Below, piece by piece: positions 11,042-23,440 of a stretch of DNA of 64,000 nucleotides (position 1 is its first letter; each line of letters starts with the position of its first letter). A program made the position numbers and the translations under genes. The notes below the pieces were generated by a model. The model saw nothing but the letters and a program-made list of their open reading frames with translations, did not search any database and was not told the origin of the DNA. This stretch comes from Dasypus novemcinctus (lineage: Eukaryota > Chordata > Mammalia > Cingulata > Dasypodidae): positions 558,001 to 622,000 of the forward strand of contig NC_080695.1 of the NCBI RefSeq assembly GCF_030445035.2, given 5' to 3'.

Positions 11042-11440
11042 GGGAAACGGACTTTGGCCCAGTGGTTAGGGCGTCCGTCTACCACATGGGAGGTCCGCGG
11101 TTCAAACCCCGGGCCTCCTTGACCCGTGTGGAGCTGGCCATGTGCAGTGCTGATGCGCGCAAGGAGTGCCGTGCCACGCAAGGGTGTCCCCCGCGTGGGG
11201 GAGCCCCACGCGCAAGGAGTGCGCCCGTAAGGAGAGCCGCCCAGCGTGAAAAGAAAGTGCAGCCTGCCCAGGAATGGCGCCGCCCACACTTCCGTGCCGC
11301 TGACGACAACAGAAGCGGACAAAGAAACAAGACGCAGCAAATAGACACCAAGAACAGACAACCAGGGGAGGGGGGGGAATTAAATAAATAAATAAATCTT
11401 TAAAAAAAAACAACAACAACAACAACGACAACGAAGACCA
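11042..11440 (+). mobile_element. DAS-type SINE, sense orientation
   Basis: The tRNA-like head has an A box TGGCCCAGTGG at 11055-11065 and a B box GGTTCAAACCC at 11099-11109, the internal promoter expected for RNA polymerase III. The tail is AAATAAATAAATAAATC followed by poly(A). AACAACAACGACA-like sequence on both sides (11027-11041 and about 11416-11432) may be the target duplication, though its low complexity makes this uncertain. It interrupts L1-C. Confidence 0.9.
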
Positions 11441-12599
11441 AACGCCTGTGCTTATATAGATGAAATAGACTTTAAAAGGCACTAATAATGGACAATCTGA
11501 TGACGAAGTCAAGGGAAAAAATTCCATTTACAATAGCAACTGAAAGAATCTAATATTGAGGATTAACTTAACTAAGGATGTAAAACACTTCTATTCAGAA
11601 AACTGCAGGTCATTGTTAACGGAATTTTTAAAAAGACCTAAATAATTGGAAGAACATTCCACACTCATAGATTGGAAGATTGGATATTGTTAGGATGTCA
11701 ATCCTACCCAAATTGATATACAGATTCAATGCAATCACATTAAAAATTCCACCAACATTTTTTAAATAAATGGAAAACATGATTATCAAATTTATTTGGA
11801 AGGGTAAGTGATCCCAAATAGCCAAAAACATCCTAAAAATTAAAGTGAGGTTGGAGGACTCCCACTTCCTGATTTTAAATCACATTACCTAGCTACAGTG
11901 GTAAAAACAGAATGGTATTAGCATAAAGACAGACACACAGACCAATGGAAACAAACTGTTCAGAAGCAACCTCCCATGGATGGTCAAGTGGTTTTTGACC
12001 AGCCTGTAAAACCCACCAGGCTCGGGCAGAACAGTCCATTCAACAAATGGTGATGAGAGAACTGGAAATCCATAGCCAAAAGAAGGAAAGAGGACCCCTG
12101 TCTCACACCTTATCCAAAATTAACTCTAAATGAATCAAAAACGTAAATATAAAAGCAAGAACCATAAAGCGTCTAGAAGAAAATGTAGGAAAATATCTTC
12201 AACATCTGGTAGTAGGTGGTGGAGTCTTAAAGGAGAGAAGAGGACTGAGATGGACTACTGATGTTTAATGTAGGAAGAAGTTTTAATTAACTTTAATGTA
12301 AAAGTGTGGGAATGTATCGAGTTGATGGTAACATATTATAGTAAAAGCTGATTTATAAATCAGAATTTGGCTGAAAAGGGTAGTCCAGGGATGTAAATGC
12401 CAACTGAAAGAAAGGTAGAGAATAATCTACTAGGGACTGAACAGCACAGTCAACCGAGAGGTGGATGAGAATTGTGATTGAAGGTAAAGATGCAAGAGTG
12501 TCCTTTGTGAACTTGAGCAGATGGACATCACTACTGCAGGGTGGTGGGAATGTGGAGAAGCATGGAACAATACAGCTGGAGTGACCTGTGGACTGTGGT

Positions 12600-13735
12600 T
12601 AGCAGTAATAATGTAATATTCTTGCATCTCTACCAAAGACACACTGTGTTGATAATGGGGCAGTATGGAAGAGATGTGCATAGTGTATGCTATTGACCTG
12701 GTAATAGTCTGATGATATTATCTCATGATATGCAGCAAATGTTCCACCACAGTGTGGTGTGTTGATAGAGGGGTGTTTTATGGGAATCTTGCACATATGC
12801 ATGATTGTTTTGTAAGTTTAAAATTTCTGTGATAAAAATATATTTTAAAAATTCCAATGGTGTATGTGGGGAGTGGAGCATATGGGAACCTCCTATATAA
12901 TTTTTATAGCCCCGCCCCCTTGTGGGTTGCTTGCTGTCTGGTCTCTGTGTCCACTTGCCGCGCTCTCTTCTGTGTTATTACTTGTCTCCCTTTTTGTGGC
13001 GTCACCTTGCTGAGTGGGCTCTCCACGGCGCTTGTGGGCCGGCAGCTCTCCACAGCATGCAGGAGAGCCTGCCTTCACCAGGAGGCCCCGGGACCCGAGC
13101 CCAGGGCCTCCCCTATGGTAGGCGGGAGCCCAACTGACCGAACCACAGCCGTTTCCCCCTCCCATATTTTTTAAAGTAACATTTTGTTATCTATGTATCT
13201 TTTAAGAATAAATAAAAAAACATTTAAAAATAGTAATAATAGGGTGAGCTGCAGAAAATATACCAAATGTGTGATAAGGCCGATTGTTAGTGGTATGATT
13301 TTGACAATATTCTTTCATCATTTTTAACAAATGTCTCACAACAGTACAAGGTGTTGGTGGAGGGTTGATGTGTGGGACCGTGTATGATGTTATATATCTT
13401 TGCTTTGTAAGTTCACAACTTTTACTATACACTTGTTGTTCATGCATGTTCATCTATAAATGATGTAAAAAATAAGAAGAATATGGTGGGTGGGGGAAAT
13501 ACACCCAATGTAAGATACTTTGGGTGGTTGTAATATTTCGAGGATGCTCTTTAATCATTAGTTAAAATGTTCCACAACAAGCACAGTATTGCTGGCAGGG
13601 TGACGTGTGATGTCACGTAGGATGGTCTGTAGGCTTGATGTGTAAATTCACACCTTTTACTATACACTTAGTCTTTATGTATGTTTATGTATGTGTGGTA
13701 CACGTCAGTACATTTTTTTAAATGCCAAAAAAAAA
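12600..13735 (+). repeat. Three tandem ~250-bp units in the L1-C 3' UTR
   Basis: Units start near 12610, 13240 and 13490. Each has a 'TCTGATGATATTATCTCATG'-like, then 'AAATGTTCCACCACA'-like, then 'TTTTGTAAGTTTA'-like series. The related L1-D 3' UTR (about 38990-39460) has two. A SINE lies between the first and second unit. Confidence 0.65.
12903..13168 (-). mobile_element. DAS-type SINE, antisense, shorter variant
   Basis: It has the same internal order as other copies (CTGGTCTCTGTGTCCACTTG, then CTTGTCTCCCTTTTTGTGGC, then a tRNA-like head complement ending in GACCGAACCACAGCC). It is inserted in the L1-C 3' UTR. Confidence 0.8.
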
Positions 13736-14340
13736 GAAAGCAACACACGCAAACCCCCCACTGAGAGCCTCCCCCCACCTGTTGGAAAGTGGCCGAGGGA
13801 GGATTTCGGCACCGGCAGGCACCTGCGTCGGTGGGGGTGGGGGAGAGCCCAGTGGGCAGCGCCCAGGAGACCGAGGAGGCCCCGGCCCAGCACTCAGCCC
13901 CTCCCCGGCCCCTTCACACCCACCCCGAATTGGAGGCACCCAGCGTCCCCTGTTAGCAGCTGGAACGTCGTCACCCAGGGAGGGCCACCCGAACAAAACG
14001 CCCGGGGTCCACGCAGCACCGTGGGGGGCCACTCAGAGTGCAGGGGGAGGGCCAGGCCCAGCAGGGGACAGCGGGACCCCCAGGCTATCTTGCGCCCAGG
14101 TGTGCACACGTGGGACCTGGAGGCAGAGGGAGAGACGGCCAGCGATGGGGGAGGGAGGGGCCACCCGGGGGCGGGTCCCCATCGATCTCATGGCTGCGCC
14201 TCTCATTTTCCCGCTTGCCTGATGCAGCCCCCAAAAGCGAAAGGAGGGCGGCGTGTGCGGGGGAGGGGACCCCACCCAGCCGCGGGCGGCAGCTGCCGCG
14301 CCCCCTGGTCAGCGACCCCACCACGGAGGCACCTGGGCAG
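13736..14340. other. GC-rich flank downstream of the tryptase gene
   Basis: The open frames on both strands overlap each other and continue into tryptase exons in the wrong frame. I see no exon or repeat. Confidence 0.5.
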
Positions 14341-14361
14341 CCGAGGCCGCTCTTCATGCAC

Positions 14362-14367
14362 TTTAAT
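14362..14367 (-). terminator. Poly(A) signal of the tryptase gene
   Basis: TTTAAT on the plus strand reads ATTAAA on the minus strand, about 150 bp after the stop codon at 14512-14514. Confidence 0.7.
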
Positions 14368-14511
14368 GACACGGCAGGAGGGGCTTGGGGCTCCGGGCAG
14401 GGGAGGGCCCAAGGGGGCGGGGGGGGGGGGGCTCGGGGCAGGGTGCTGCCCGGGGCAGGGCCGGGAAGGGTGGGGGGCAGCGGCGCTGATGGGGACCCCG
14501 ACCGAGGCCCC

Positions 14512-16437
<1,926 letters not shown>

Positions 16438-16571
16438 CTGGACGGAGCAAGGAGGGGACAGCCTGAGCGCCGCGGGCGGGGCCAGGCCCAGGGGTCAGGG
16501 GCCCAGGGACCCGGTCAGCCTCGGGGGTCTCGGGTCTGGGCAGAGTCTGAGGCTCAGAGCTTGGGCCTCAC

Positions 16572-16592
16572 CCTGTCCGCCTGCTGCTCTTT
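16572..16592 (-). other. Gene A noncoding first exon (approximate)
   Basis: Its donor is GTGAGG at 16566-16571. The following intron ends in CAG at 16438-16440, directly before the ATG. An intron placed right against the start codon is typical of tryptase genes. The upstream limit is set by distance from the TATA-like box. Confidence 0.6.
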
Positions 16593-16613
16593 GCCCAGCA
16601 TGCTGCCCCCTCC

Positions 16614-16623
16614 CCATTTATCC
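16614..16623 (-). promoter_or_regulatory. TATA-like box of gene A
   Basis: ATTTATCC on the plus strand reads GGATAAAT on the minus strand. The spacing to the first-exon donor is like that in genes C and D. Confidence 0.6.
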
Positions 16624-16624
16624 T

Positions 16625-18275
16625 TCCAGGCCTGGGTAGGGCTTGGGGAGGGGCTGGAAGTGGGTGGTCCAGAGGCGGGGCCCTGGCAAGGCTGCCCACC
16701 TCCAGTCACCAGCTCGGGGTACACAGGTCCGAGGGTGGGCCCAGCAAGTGGAGCTCGCCCCCCACCCTGGCCCAGGCAGAGCTGAGATCCTGAAAGGGGC
16801 CAGGCTGTGGTGGGTGGGGGAGGGGTGGGTTCCCCCTTGGGTGTTTGGGTGACCCTCTCTCAGCAGCTGGCTGGTTCCCTGCATGAGGTTGCACCCCCTG
16901 GCACCCCTCTCCAGAGCTGGGGTCCGGTTCCTCCCTACATCTTCCTAGACACAAAATGAGAGCTCCCAGGAGGCCTTCAGGCACGGCTGCACCCAGGGGC
17001 TGCTTGCTCCCCAGGCACTGTGGTGAGCGAGTCTCTCGCCTGCTGCTCTCACCCCAACGCACGTCCCCAGGGGGACACGGAGTGGGGGAATCAGTGCCCG
17101 TGGGCCTCGGAGGAGCGGGGGCTGCTCTGTGGGGTGGGCACATGCAGGGCGACCCCTGCCACGCCTTCTGGATCCTTGAGGTCCTTGACTCGCAGGACAC
17201 TGCCTCCCTCAGCCCTCCCCCCCTTAGCAGAGGGAGGGGCTCCTTGTCAGATGAGGAAACAGTCTGGGGGAGCTGGAGCCAAGTCCCCACAGCTGGAAGC
17301 AGCCCCTTCCGGCCCTGTGGTGAGGCGGGGATTTCTGCTCTGGGGTTATCTCGGCATCTTGCCGAGCAGGGCCCTGCCTCATGACCTGGTCGCTGATGGC
17401 TCCATCGCAGAGGACAGGCAGGGGTGAAGGGGGAGAGCAGAAGAGGCCGGCACCGGCCCCCTGGGACCCCAGGCCCCGCCTCCTCGTCCCCCACAGCTGG
17501 CTGTCCCCGGCCCTGCCTGTGCATCCCTACCGCCTCCTGGCACAATCCCTGCTGGACACAGGGCCTCTGCCCACCTCTGCACCCAGCCGCCTGGACTGCT
17601 GCAGTGCCCCCTGCCCCCCGAGTAGCCCCTGGTGCTGCCCCAAAGGAACCCCAGCCCTGCCTGCGGCTCTCTGGGCACCCAGCCTGGCCCCGCGGGGCGC
17701 CTCTGCCCACCTCAGGCCAACGTCCTCCTGGACGCTGCAGGGGCTCCCTCTGGCCTTCCGTCCAACCCCCCCGCCCTGGGCCACATAAAGAGTCCTGGAC
17801 CCCAGGCAGGCGCGGGGCTCTCGGTGACGGAGCAGGGCCCCCCTTTCTCATGCACCCCAGGGAGGTGACATCCTGCTGTCACCTGCTCTGCGCAGGCCCT
17901 GCCCACAGAGGTTGCTGCCTTCGGCTCTGTGTGTGGAGGCTCAGGGTGAGTGCACACCTGGGGCCACGTGTTGGGGGAAGCCAGCGTCCTGGTGGTTGTC
18001 AGTGATCTCCGCCCTCTGTGCCTCAGTTTCCCCACCTCCAAGAGGGTGGTTGGACTAAAGGCTCTCAGGACCCTCCCGCCCTGGCCGCATTGTGGAGCTT
18101 GAGTGCAAACAGCCAACCCGCTGACCTCAGGCCGGGGTGGCAGAGGCAGTGGGAAGGTGGACAGGTGAGGACCCAGGCCTCACGGAGGGCAGAGGGTGGA
18201 GGGCGGAGGGCTCACAGCCCCCTGGCCTGGTTCCCGGTTCCTGAGCTCTAGGCCTCGCTCACCATGGCCTGGAGC
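16625..18275. other. Moderately GC-rich intergenic sequence
   Basis: The open frames are short to medium, overlapping and without recognisable domains. No clear repeat is seen. A distant regulatory role upstream of gene A is possible but nothing shows it. Confidence 0.5.
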
Positions 18276-18279
18276 TGCA

Positions 18280-18725
18280 TCCTCTTTTTTTAAAAAAGTG
18301 TGCCATATTTTATTTATTCATTTCCCTCCTCTGAGATGGCTCCCTCATCTGTTTGATCGTTGTTTTCACTCATTGTTCACACTCATTGTCTGCTCATTTT
18401 CACTCATGTTCCTGCTCCTTGTCTGCTCATTGTTTTTGCTCCTTGCCTGGTCATTGTCAGTTTGTTTTTTCTTTAGGAGGCACCAGAAACCAAACCTGGG
18501 ACATCCCGTGTGGGAGGCAGGCACTCAACTACTTGAGCCACATCTGGGTCCCACTTGTTTTGTTTTTGCTTGTGGTCTGCTCGATATTTTTTCTCGTTGT
18601 CTGATTGTTGTGTTTGCTTCTTGTCTGCTCATTATTTGTCTTCTTTAGGAGGCACTGGGAACTGAACTTGGAACATCCCATGTGGAAAGCGGACACTCAA
18701 CTATTTGAGCCCAGCTGCTTCCTCT
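18280..18725 (-). mobile_element. Older tRNA-SINE, antisense, with two tRNA-like heads
   Basis: Two similar ~50-bp head complements occur at about 18474-18535 and 18643-18715. Each reads AGGAGGCAC, then AACC-AAC-TGGGACATCCC-TGTGG, then CACTCAACTA-TTGAGCC. They follow a T-rich body with CATTGTCTGCTCATT repeats. The arrangement looks dimeric. Confidence 0.7.
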
Positions 18726-19395
18726 TTATTGCCAAGCAGCTTTTGGGCCTGTAGTCCCTGCACTCACTCATCCTGGGGGTCAGCTGAGCCCCCAGTGCAG
18801 CCGCTGTGGATGCAACCAGTGGGGGTCTTTCAGTGGGTCATTCCCTTGCCTGGGCAAATCTTGGGGTGCGGGACCCAGTGCTGGGGCCATTTTACAGAGA
18901 GAAGGAGAGAGGAAGAGAGGGAGCGAGGGAGTGGGAGAGGGAATGGGAGGGCGGGGGGGGAGAGCTGCTGAACCCCAGAGCCATCCCCCTCCCCACCTGT
19001 TCCCTTTGCTCCCATTTTGCCAACTCTGGTGTCATCCATCTCTTAGTGCCTTTTACGTAAAACAACTTTTTGGAGCCATCACAGGCTGAGGGAAAGGCCG
19101 AGAGCCCATGGAGGGCCCCGGTCCCAAGCCCTTGGAGCCGCGCCCTCCCGTTGTGCCCGCCTGCCCAGTCTGCTGAGCTGCTGGACGGATGCTGTGGGAT
19201 GTGTCGGCTTTGGCAGTGGGGTCTATTAACCTACAGGTCTACAGTTGTGAGGCCCTGAAAAGGTCCAGGTCAGGGCATCACCAAACCAATGCTTTCTCCC
19301 TGAAGACCGGCTGCCAGCCGTCCTGGGCACCTCCGTCACCTGGCAAGGCCCACGGTGGAGTCTGCCAGGCTGTCTCTTCTCATCCCGGCTTTGTT
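18726..19395. other. Intergenic sequence, no gene seen
   Basis: It includes a purine-rich run at about 18895-18962. No exon or repeat is recognised. Confidence 0.5.
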
Positions 19396-19657
19396 GCTTT
19401 CGGCTTCAGGTTTCCATGTGAAGGGCTGCTTTAAAACTCTGAATTGCTTCATCCGTTTTGTCCTTCCATGCTCTACTGCCCTATTGCCTGTCTTCTTACC
19501 CTTCCTAATAACCTTCATCTCTAAACTCTTCTCCAAATCGATCACCCTTGATTTTCCTTCCAGGCTACAGCACCCCCTTTAGTATCTCTTGCAAATCTGG
19601 TCTTTTGGTAACATACAATATCTGTTTTGGTTTATGTGCAGATTTTGAACTCACTCT
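19396..19657 (-). mobile_element. Old antisense L1 fragment, left flank of the provirus
   Basis: GGCTACAGCACCCCCTTTAG and TCTTGCAAATCTGGTCTTTTGG are typical of antisense mammalian L1 between the ORFs. The same L1 resumes at 25438 after the provirus. Confidence 0.6.
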
Positions 19658-19941
19658 TGTCAGAATCGCGGACCCGAAGGGTATCGGGAATGAAGGACAA
19701 AGAGAGATTGGGATCAGGGGATCTGAGAGCATTGAAGCCTCAAGCTCATCAGACAAGTTTATTAATCTCAGGGGCTTCTTGTTGCCCAGGTTGTCCCATT
19801 CTACCTAGCCCTGGTTCCACCTGAGCATACACATCACCTTGCTAGATTTATGACCTGCACGTATAGCTATGGAGACAGCATGACTTGGTGGTCAAGGAAG
19901 TAACTTACTTTCATGGAAACAACGTGCGTTTGTTTCCCACA
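19658..19941 (-). repeat. 3' LTR of the provirus (284 bp)
   Basis: It aligns end to end with the 5' LTR except for about 160 bp present only there. The gap falls after GGGGCTTCTT at about 19771. It contains TTTATTAATC on the plus strand, that is, a GATTAATAAA poly(A)-signal region on the sense strand. Confidence 0.92.
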
Positions 19942-19954
19942 TTTCCCCCTTTTT
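19942..19954 (-). other. Polypurine tract of the provirus
   Basis: The sense strand reads AAAAAGGGGGAAA immediately before the 3' LTR. This is the plus-strand primer position used by retroviruses. Confidence 0.88.
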
Positions 19955-20050
19955 GTTTTAGTCAGGGTGGCTGTGCCTGTCTTAGGTTGCCCGCCTCTGA
20001 GAGTCTTACCCATCATTGACTACCAGCCAAGCACATTGACCATGGGGTAC

Positions 20051-20728
20051 TCATTGCAAGGTTCTTACAAGTACCAAATTATTGGCTTGTCCCATAGCAT
20101 TCACATGGTACAGTCTTCGGCAAACACCTCGTACCAGGCAGGCAACAACAATGAGCAACAAGATTAACATACAAAGTCCTATTCCTAATGCTGATAAAAA
20201 ATGTTGAGTCTTCCACCAATTTACTGGATTAAACTTATTGAAATGAGAAACCAAATCATTAAAGATATCCTTCTCATCAGCTACATAAGTCTGATTATGA
20301 GACATTTCTAATATCTTTTTCTGTAATTCTTTTATTTCTAATGACATATTATCCTTATGACCTATCAAATGATTTTTAATCTTTTCCCAGTCAAACATAG
20401 AACTATTATAGGCAAGCAGAGTAATACAAAAATTACTCTCATTCCAATCACATTTTAATCCTCTAAGTAAATTTAAGTTGTATACTTGATCTCCAAGATG
20501 TAAAACTGCTGATTCTAGATCATTAACTCTACTGTTTAATTCTTCATCAATATGTTCTTGACTATGCCATAAGTCACTAGCATTCTTATGCCAATCATGC
20601 ACATATTGCTGAGTCTGCACAGTCTCATGCAAGGCCACGGTAGCTGTTGTAGCAGCTGCAATAACATCAATCAGCCCTAGTATGCCAGCTATTAGCAGTC
20701 CCGCAAATTTCTTTGAGCACTTCAGGAT
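20051..20728 (-). pseudogene. Provirus env, transmembrane (TM) part
   Basis: A 195-codon frame (20638-20051) extends upstream in frame to a stop at about 20729. Its start resembles a hydrophobic Ala/Ile-rich fusion peptide. Then come heptad-rich sequence, a C-D-W-N...F-C disulfide-loop motif, several N-x-S/T sites, a hydrophobic membrane anchor of about 25 residues and a short basic tail. TM subunits drive membrane fusion in intact viruses. Here the chain is cut off from SU by an in-frame TGA. Confidence 0.85.
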
Positions 20729-21430
20729 TTCTCAAGCCATATGGAACAGCAGTTGACTCTCAAATGACGATTGCCAAATTCGGTTCAGTTGCACTGGAAT
20801 CCACACTCCCCGCCACCTTCGAGCCATTGTAATGAAATCTCCTTTCTGTAAAATATTCTCAGACAAACAGGTATACAATACCCCACTTCTATAAAATAGA
20901 GTATTCTTGGTTATAGTTAGTTTTCCAACCACAAACACATAAGGATCTCTTACACACGATTGAAAATGATGAGTTTGATCTAAATGCATATATTGACCAT
21001 TCTCACTATTATTCCCAATCCATTCTATAGTAGGTGCTATTCCCAGAAAAACTTTCCACAAATTCTTTTGCCTATGCATAGATGTAATATTACACCATGG
21101 AGAAGGGATCCATCTTCCCTTATATTTCCAAACACTATTATTTTTGGTAAAAATTATTTTTTCATCCAATTCAAGGGATTTATGAAAGGGATATTGCATA
21201 TTACTAATTTGCTGTCCTTTACTATTTAGACAATGCCAAATAAATCTGCCCTTCTATTCGGTGGGACTCCCCATAGGGGCACTTTCCCACACTATTCCAT
21301 AGGAATCATGAAAAATGACAGATCCTCTTCCTATATGGCATTCTTGCCATCCTTCTTTATCCCCAATATCTCTTTGTGGACAGTTATAGGTAGGTTTTTT
21401 AGTCACCATGTAATTTTAAAAAGGAAATAA
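20729..21430 (-). pseudogene. Provirus env, surface (SU) part, broken
   Basis: The frame 21199-20732 has W/C-rich sequence with an N-x-S/T site. Matching residues continue upstream to about 21420 with at least one stop near 21260. The signal peptide and N-terminus are not recognisable. SU would bind the host receptor in an intact virus; this copy ends at a TGA just before TM. Confidence 0.75.
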
Positions 21431-21710
21431 CATCACTAAAGACTTAGTATTATTATTTTTGAAGATAATCATAGTCCGATTTTTAACATACATACATGGA
21501 GGATTTTTACCAATGCATGGGGTCGAGAATCAAATGGTAATATGAGATTATAGATTCTTTATCCTTCCTCATGGGACTTAATTGGTAACCTATCATCAAT
21601 TGGTCCAGGGAATATATGGGTCTTACTCAGATAAATAGGAAGGATGGATCTTTCCAGGTTAACACTCTGAGTAATGGGGCCAATAGGTGTAATTACCAGT
21701 GGCTTCCTCA

Positions 21711-22572
21711 TTACTTACGATCACCATCATCAGAAATTGTAGGAGAACCCATCTCTTCATTCCGGGGTTTAATCCTCTTCGCAGGTAGCCAAATTTGCTC
21801 TCCATTTTCTGAAATGACAAGAGCATAGCCTCGCCCCCATACTTTAATCCTGCCTTTTTTCCATTCCTTGCTTAAAATATCTTTCCAGAATATTGGTTGA
21901 TCTTCCTTTCCAGTGTCCATTGTAGATGTTTGACATTTTCCAAAGTGACATTCTGCAGGTGTCAGTGAATTATAAACATTAAGAAAATTTAAAGTAAATA
22001 AAGCTTTTCCCAATTCATCTTTTGGTGTTATAATACCATCATCTCCCCCTTTTTGTTTTAAAAGTATAGTTTTTAGGGAAACTGTGTTCAACTATGGCTT
22101 GACCAGTAGGATTGTAAGGAATACTAGTAACATGCTCAATAGCATATGTAGAGCAAAAGGAAGCAAAAGGCTTACTGGTGTAGGAAGGGCCATTATCAGT
22201 TTTAATTTTCAAGGGGCATCCCATCACAGCAAAAGCAGACCACAAATGGGAACGAACATGATGAAAATGTTCACCACTTTGTGCAGTAGCCCACAAAAAA
22301 TGAGAGAAAGTGTCAACACAGACATGAACATATTGTAATTTACCAAATGATGGTATGTGAGTAACATCCATCTGCCACAGTTGATTAGGAGCCAGGCCTC
22401 TGGGATTAGTCCCAGCCTGAAAAGGCACTGTGGCCAAGGGTCCACAGGTGGGACAGGTGCGAATACTCTCTTGAGATTGGTGTTTTTTCAATTGAGGAAA
22501 TTTATGTCTAAGTCCCTTAGTATTAATATGAGTCAATGCATGATATTTAGTTGCATCCTGCAAACATCCCAC
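21711..22572 (-). pseudogene. Provirus integrase (pol 3' part)
   Basis: The frame 22572-22039 begins in the zinc domain, with an H-x3-H pair and C-P-T-C. It then has the catalytic core, with Asp in Q-M-D-V, Asp in K-T-D-N-G and Glu 36 residues later (a D-D-35-E spacing). A second frame, 22091-21711, continues with the C-terminal DNA-binding region (W-x-K-G, then a W-G-R-G strand). A frame change near 22060-22090 separates them. Integrase joins viral DNA to host DNA. Confidence 0.88.
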
Positions 22573-22662
22573 TAACAGATCAGCTTGGGCATTTTGGGTA
22601 GCTAGAGGACCAGGAAGGGAAGAATGAGACCGGATATGAGTAATATGTATGGGCTGACTTCT

Positions 22663-23440
22663 TTACCGAATGAGGGCCTGAAGGTCGGCAAAAAGTTGAG
22701 ACAATTCATCAGTAATAAACATACGAGCTGTTTCAATATGAGCCACAGTTAAACACACATATTCAGAATCAGAGACAATATTCAAGGGCTCCTGAAATGT
22801 TTGTAAAACCTTAATGATGACTGAAAGCTCTGTGCATTGAGCAGATGAATAAGGAGCCTGCCAAACCTGTTGTTTTTGAGAAGTAATGTATGCTGCTTTT
22901 CCATTACTGCTACCATCAGTAAATACTGTACATGCATTTTCAATAGGAACAGTTTTCACAATTTTTGGTAAAATCCAAGTGGTTCTTCATAAGAACGTTA
23001 ACAATTTGGAAGTAGGATAATGATTATCAATAATGCCTTGAAAATTACTAATAGCAATTTGCCATTGAGGATTAGTTATATATAAGTGTTGAATTTTTTC
23101 ATGAGAAAAATCACAAATAATCCTGTCTGGATCAGACACCTTTAATTATAACAATCTAACACAGCCTTTTGCTGGAATGGAAATAATTTTTTGGAGATAT
23201 GTTTGCAATCTCTTTTGTTTATTATTAGGTAAAAAAAAAAACCATTCCAATATACCTTCTTGCCAAAATAAAGCCATAGGAGATTGAGGAGTTGAGAAAA
23301 TAATCAAATCAACAGCTTTGTCAGCTTCTATTTGTGTTAATTACCCTTGAGAGACTCGATCCTCTATCAATGCCAACTCTTTTTCAGCCTCTACAGACAA
23401 TGTTCTAGGGCTAGAAAGATCTACATTCTTTCTGATAGTG
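22663..23440 (-). pseudogene. Provirus pol remnant: RT connection and RNase H
   Basis: The frame 22959-22663 is an RNase H domain with T-D-G-S, an internal Glu in T-E-L-S and S-D-S-E. Upstream, 23420-22960 encodes the RT connection region (S-P-R, then E-A-E-K-E-L, later S-P-M-A-L) with stops. No protease motif and no RT YxDD motif lie between this and nucleocapsid; that part of pol is deleted. Confidence 0.85.

Larger units (their letters stand above)
10919..13735 (+). mobile_element. L1-C: 5'-truncated, internally deleted L1 with two SINEs inserted
   Basis: The 5' part (10920-11025) matches the ORF2 endonuclease region around the QETH motif. After the SINE, endonuclease sequence resumes at about 11440 and then jumps at about 11478 to the RT thumb region (a match to AAATTCCATTTACAATAGCAAC). 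It continues through the ORF2 C-terminus and a 3' UTR to about 13735, ending in an A-rich run. No long frame survives. Confidence 0.85.

Noticed and set aside
11055-11109. A tRNA gene
   Set aside because: The A and B boxes belong to the head of a SINE with body and A-rich tail.
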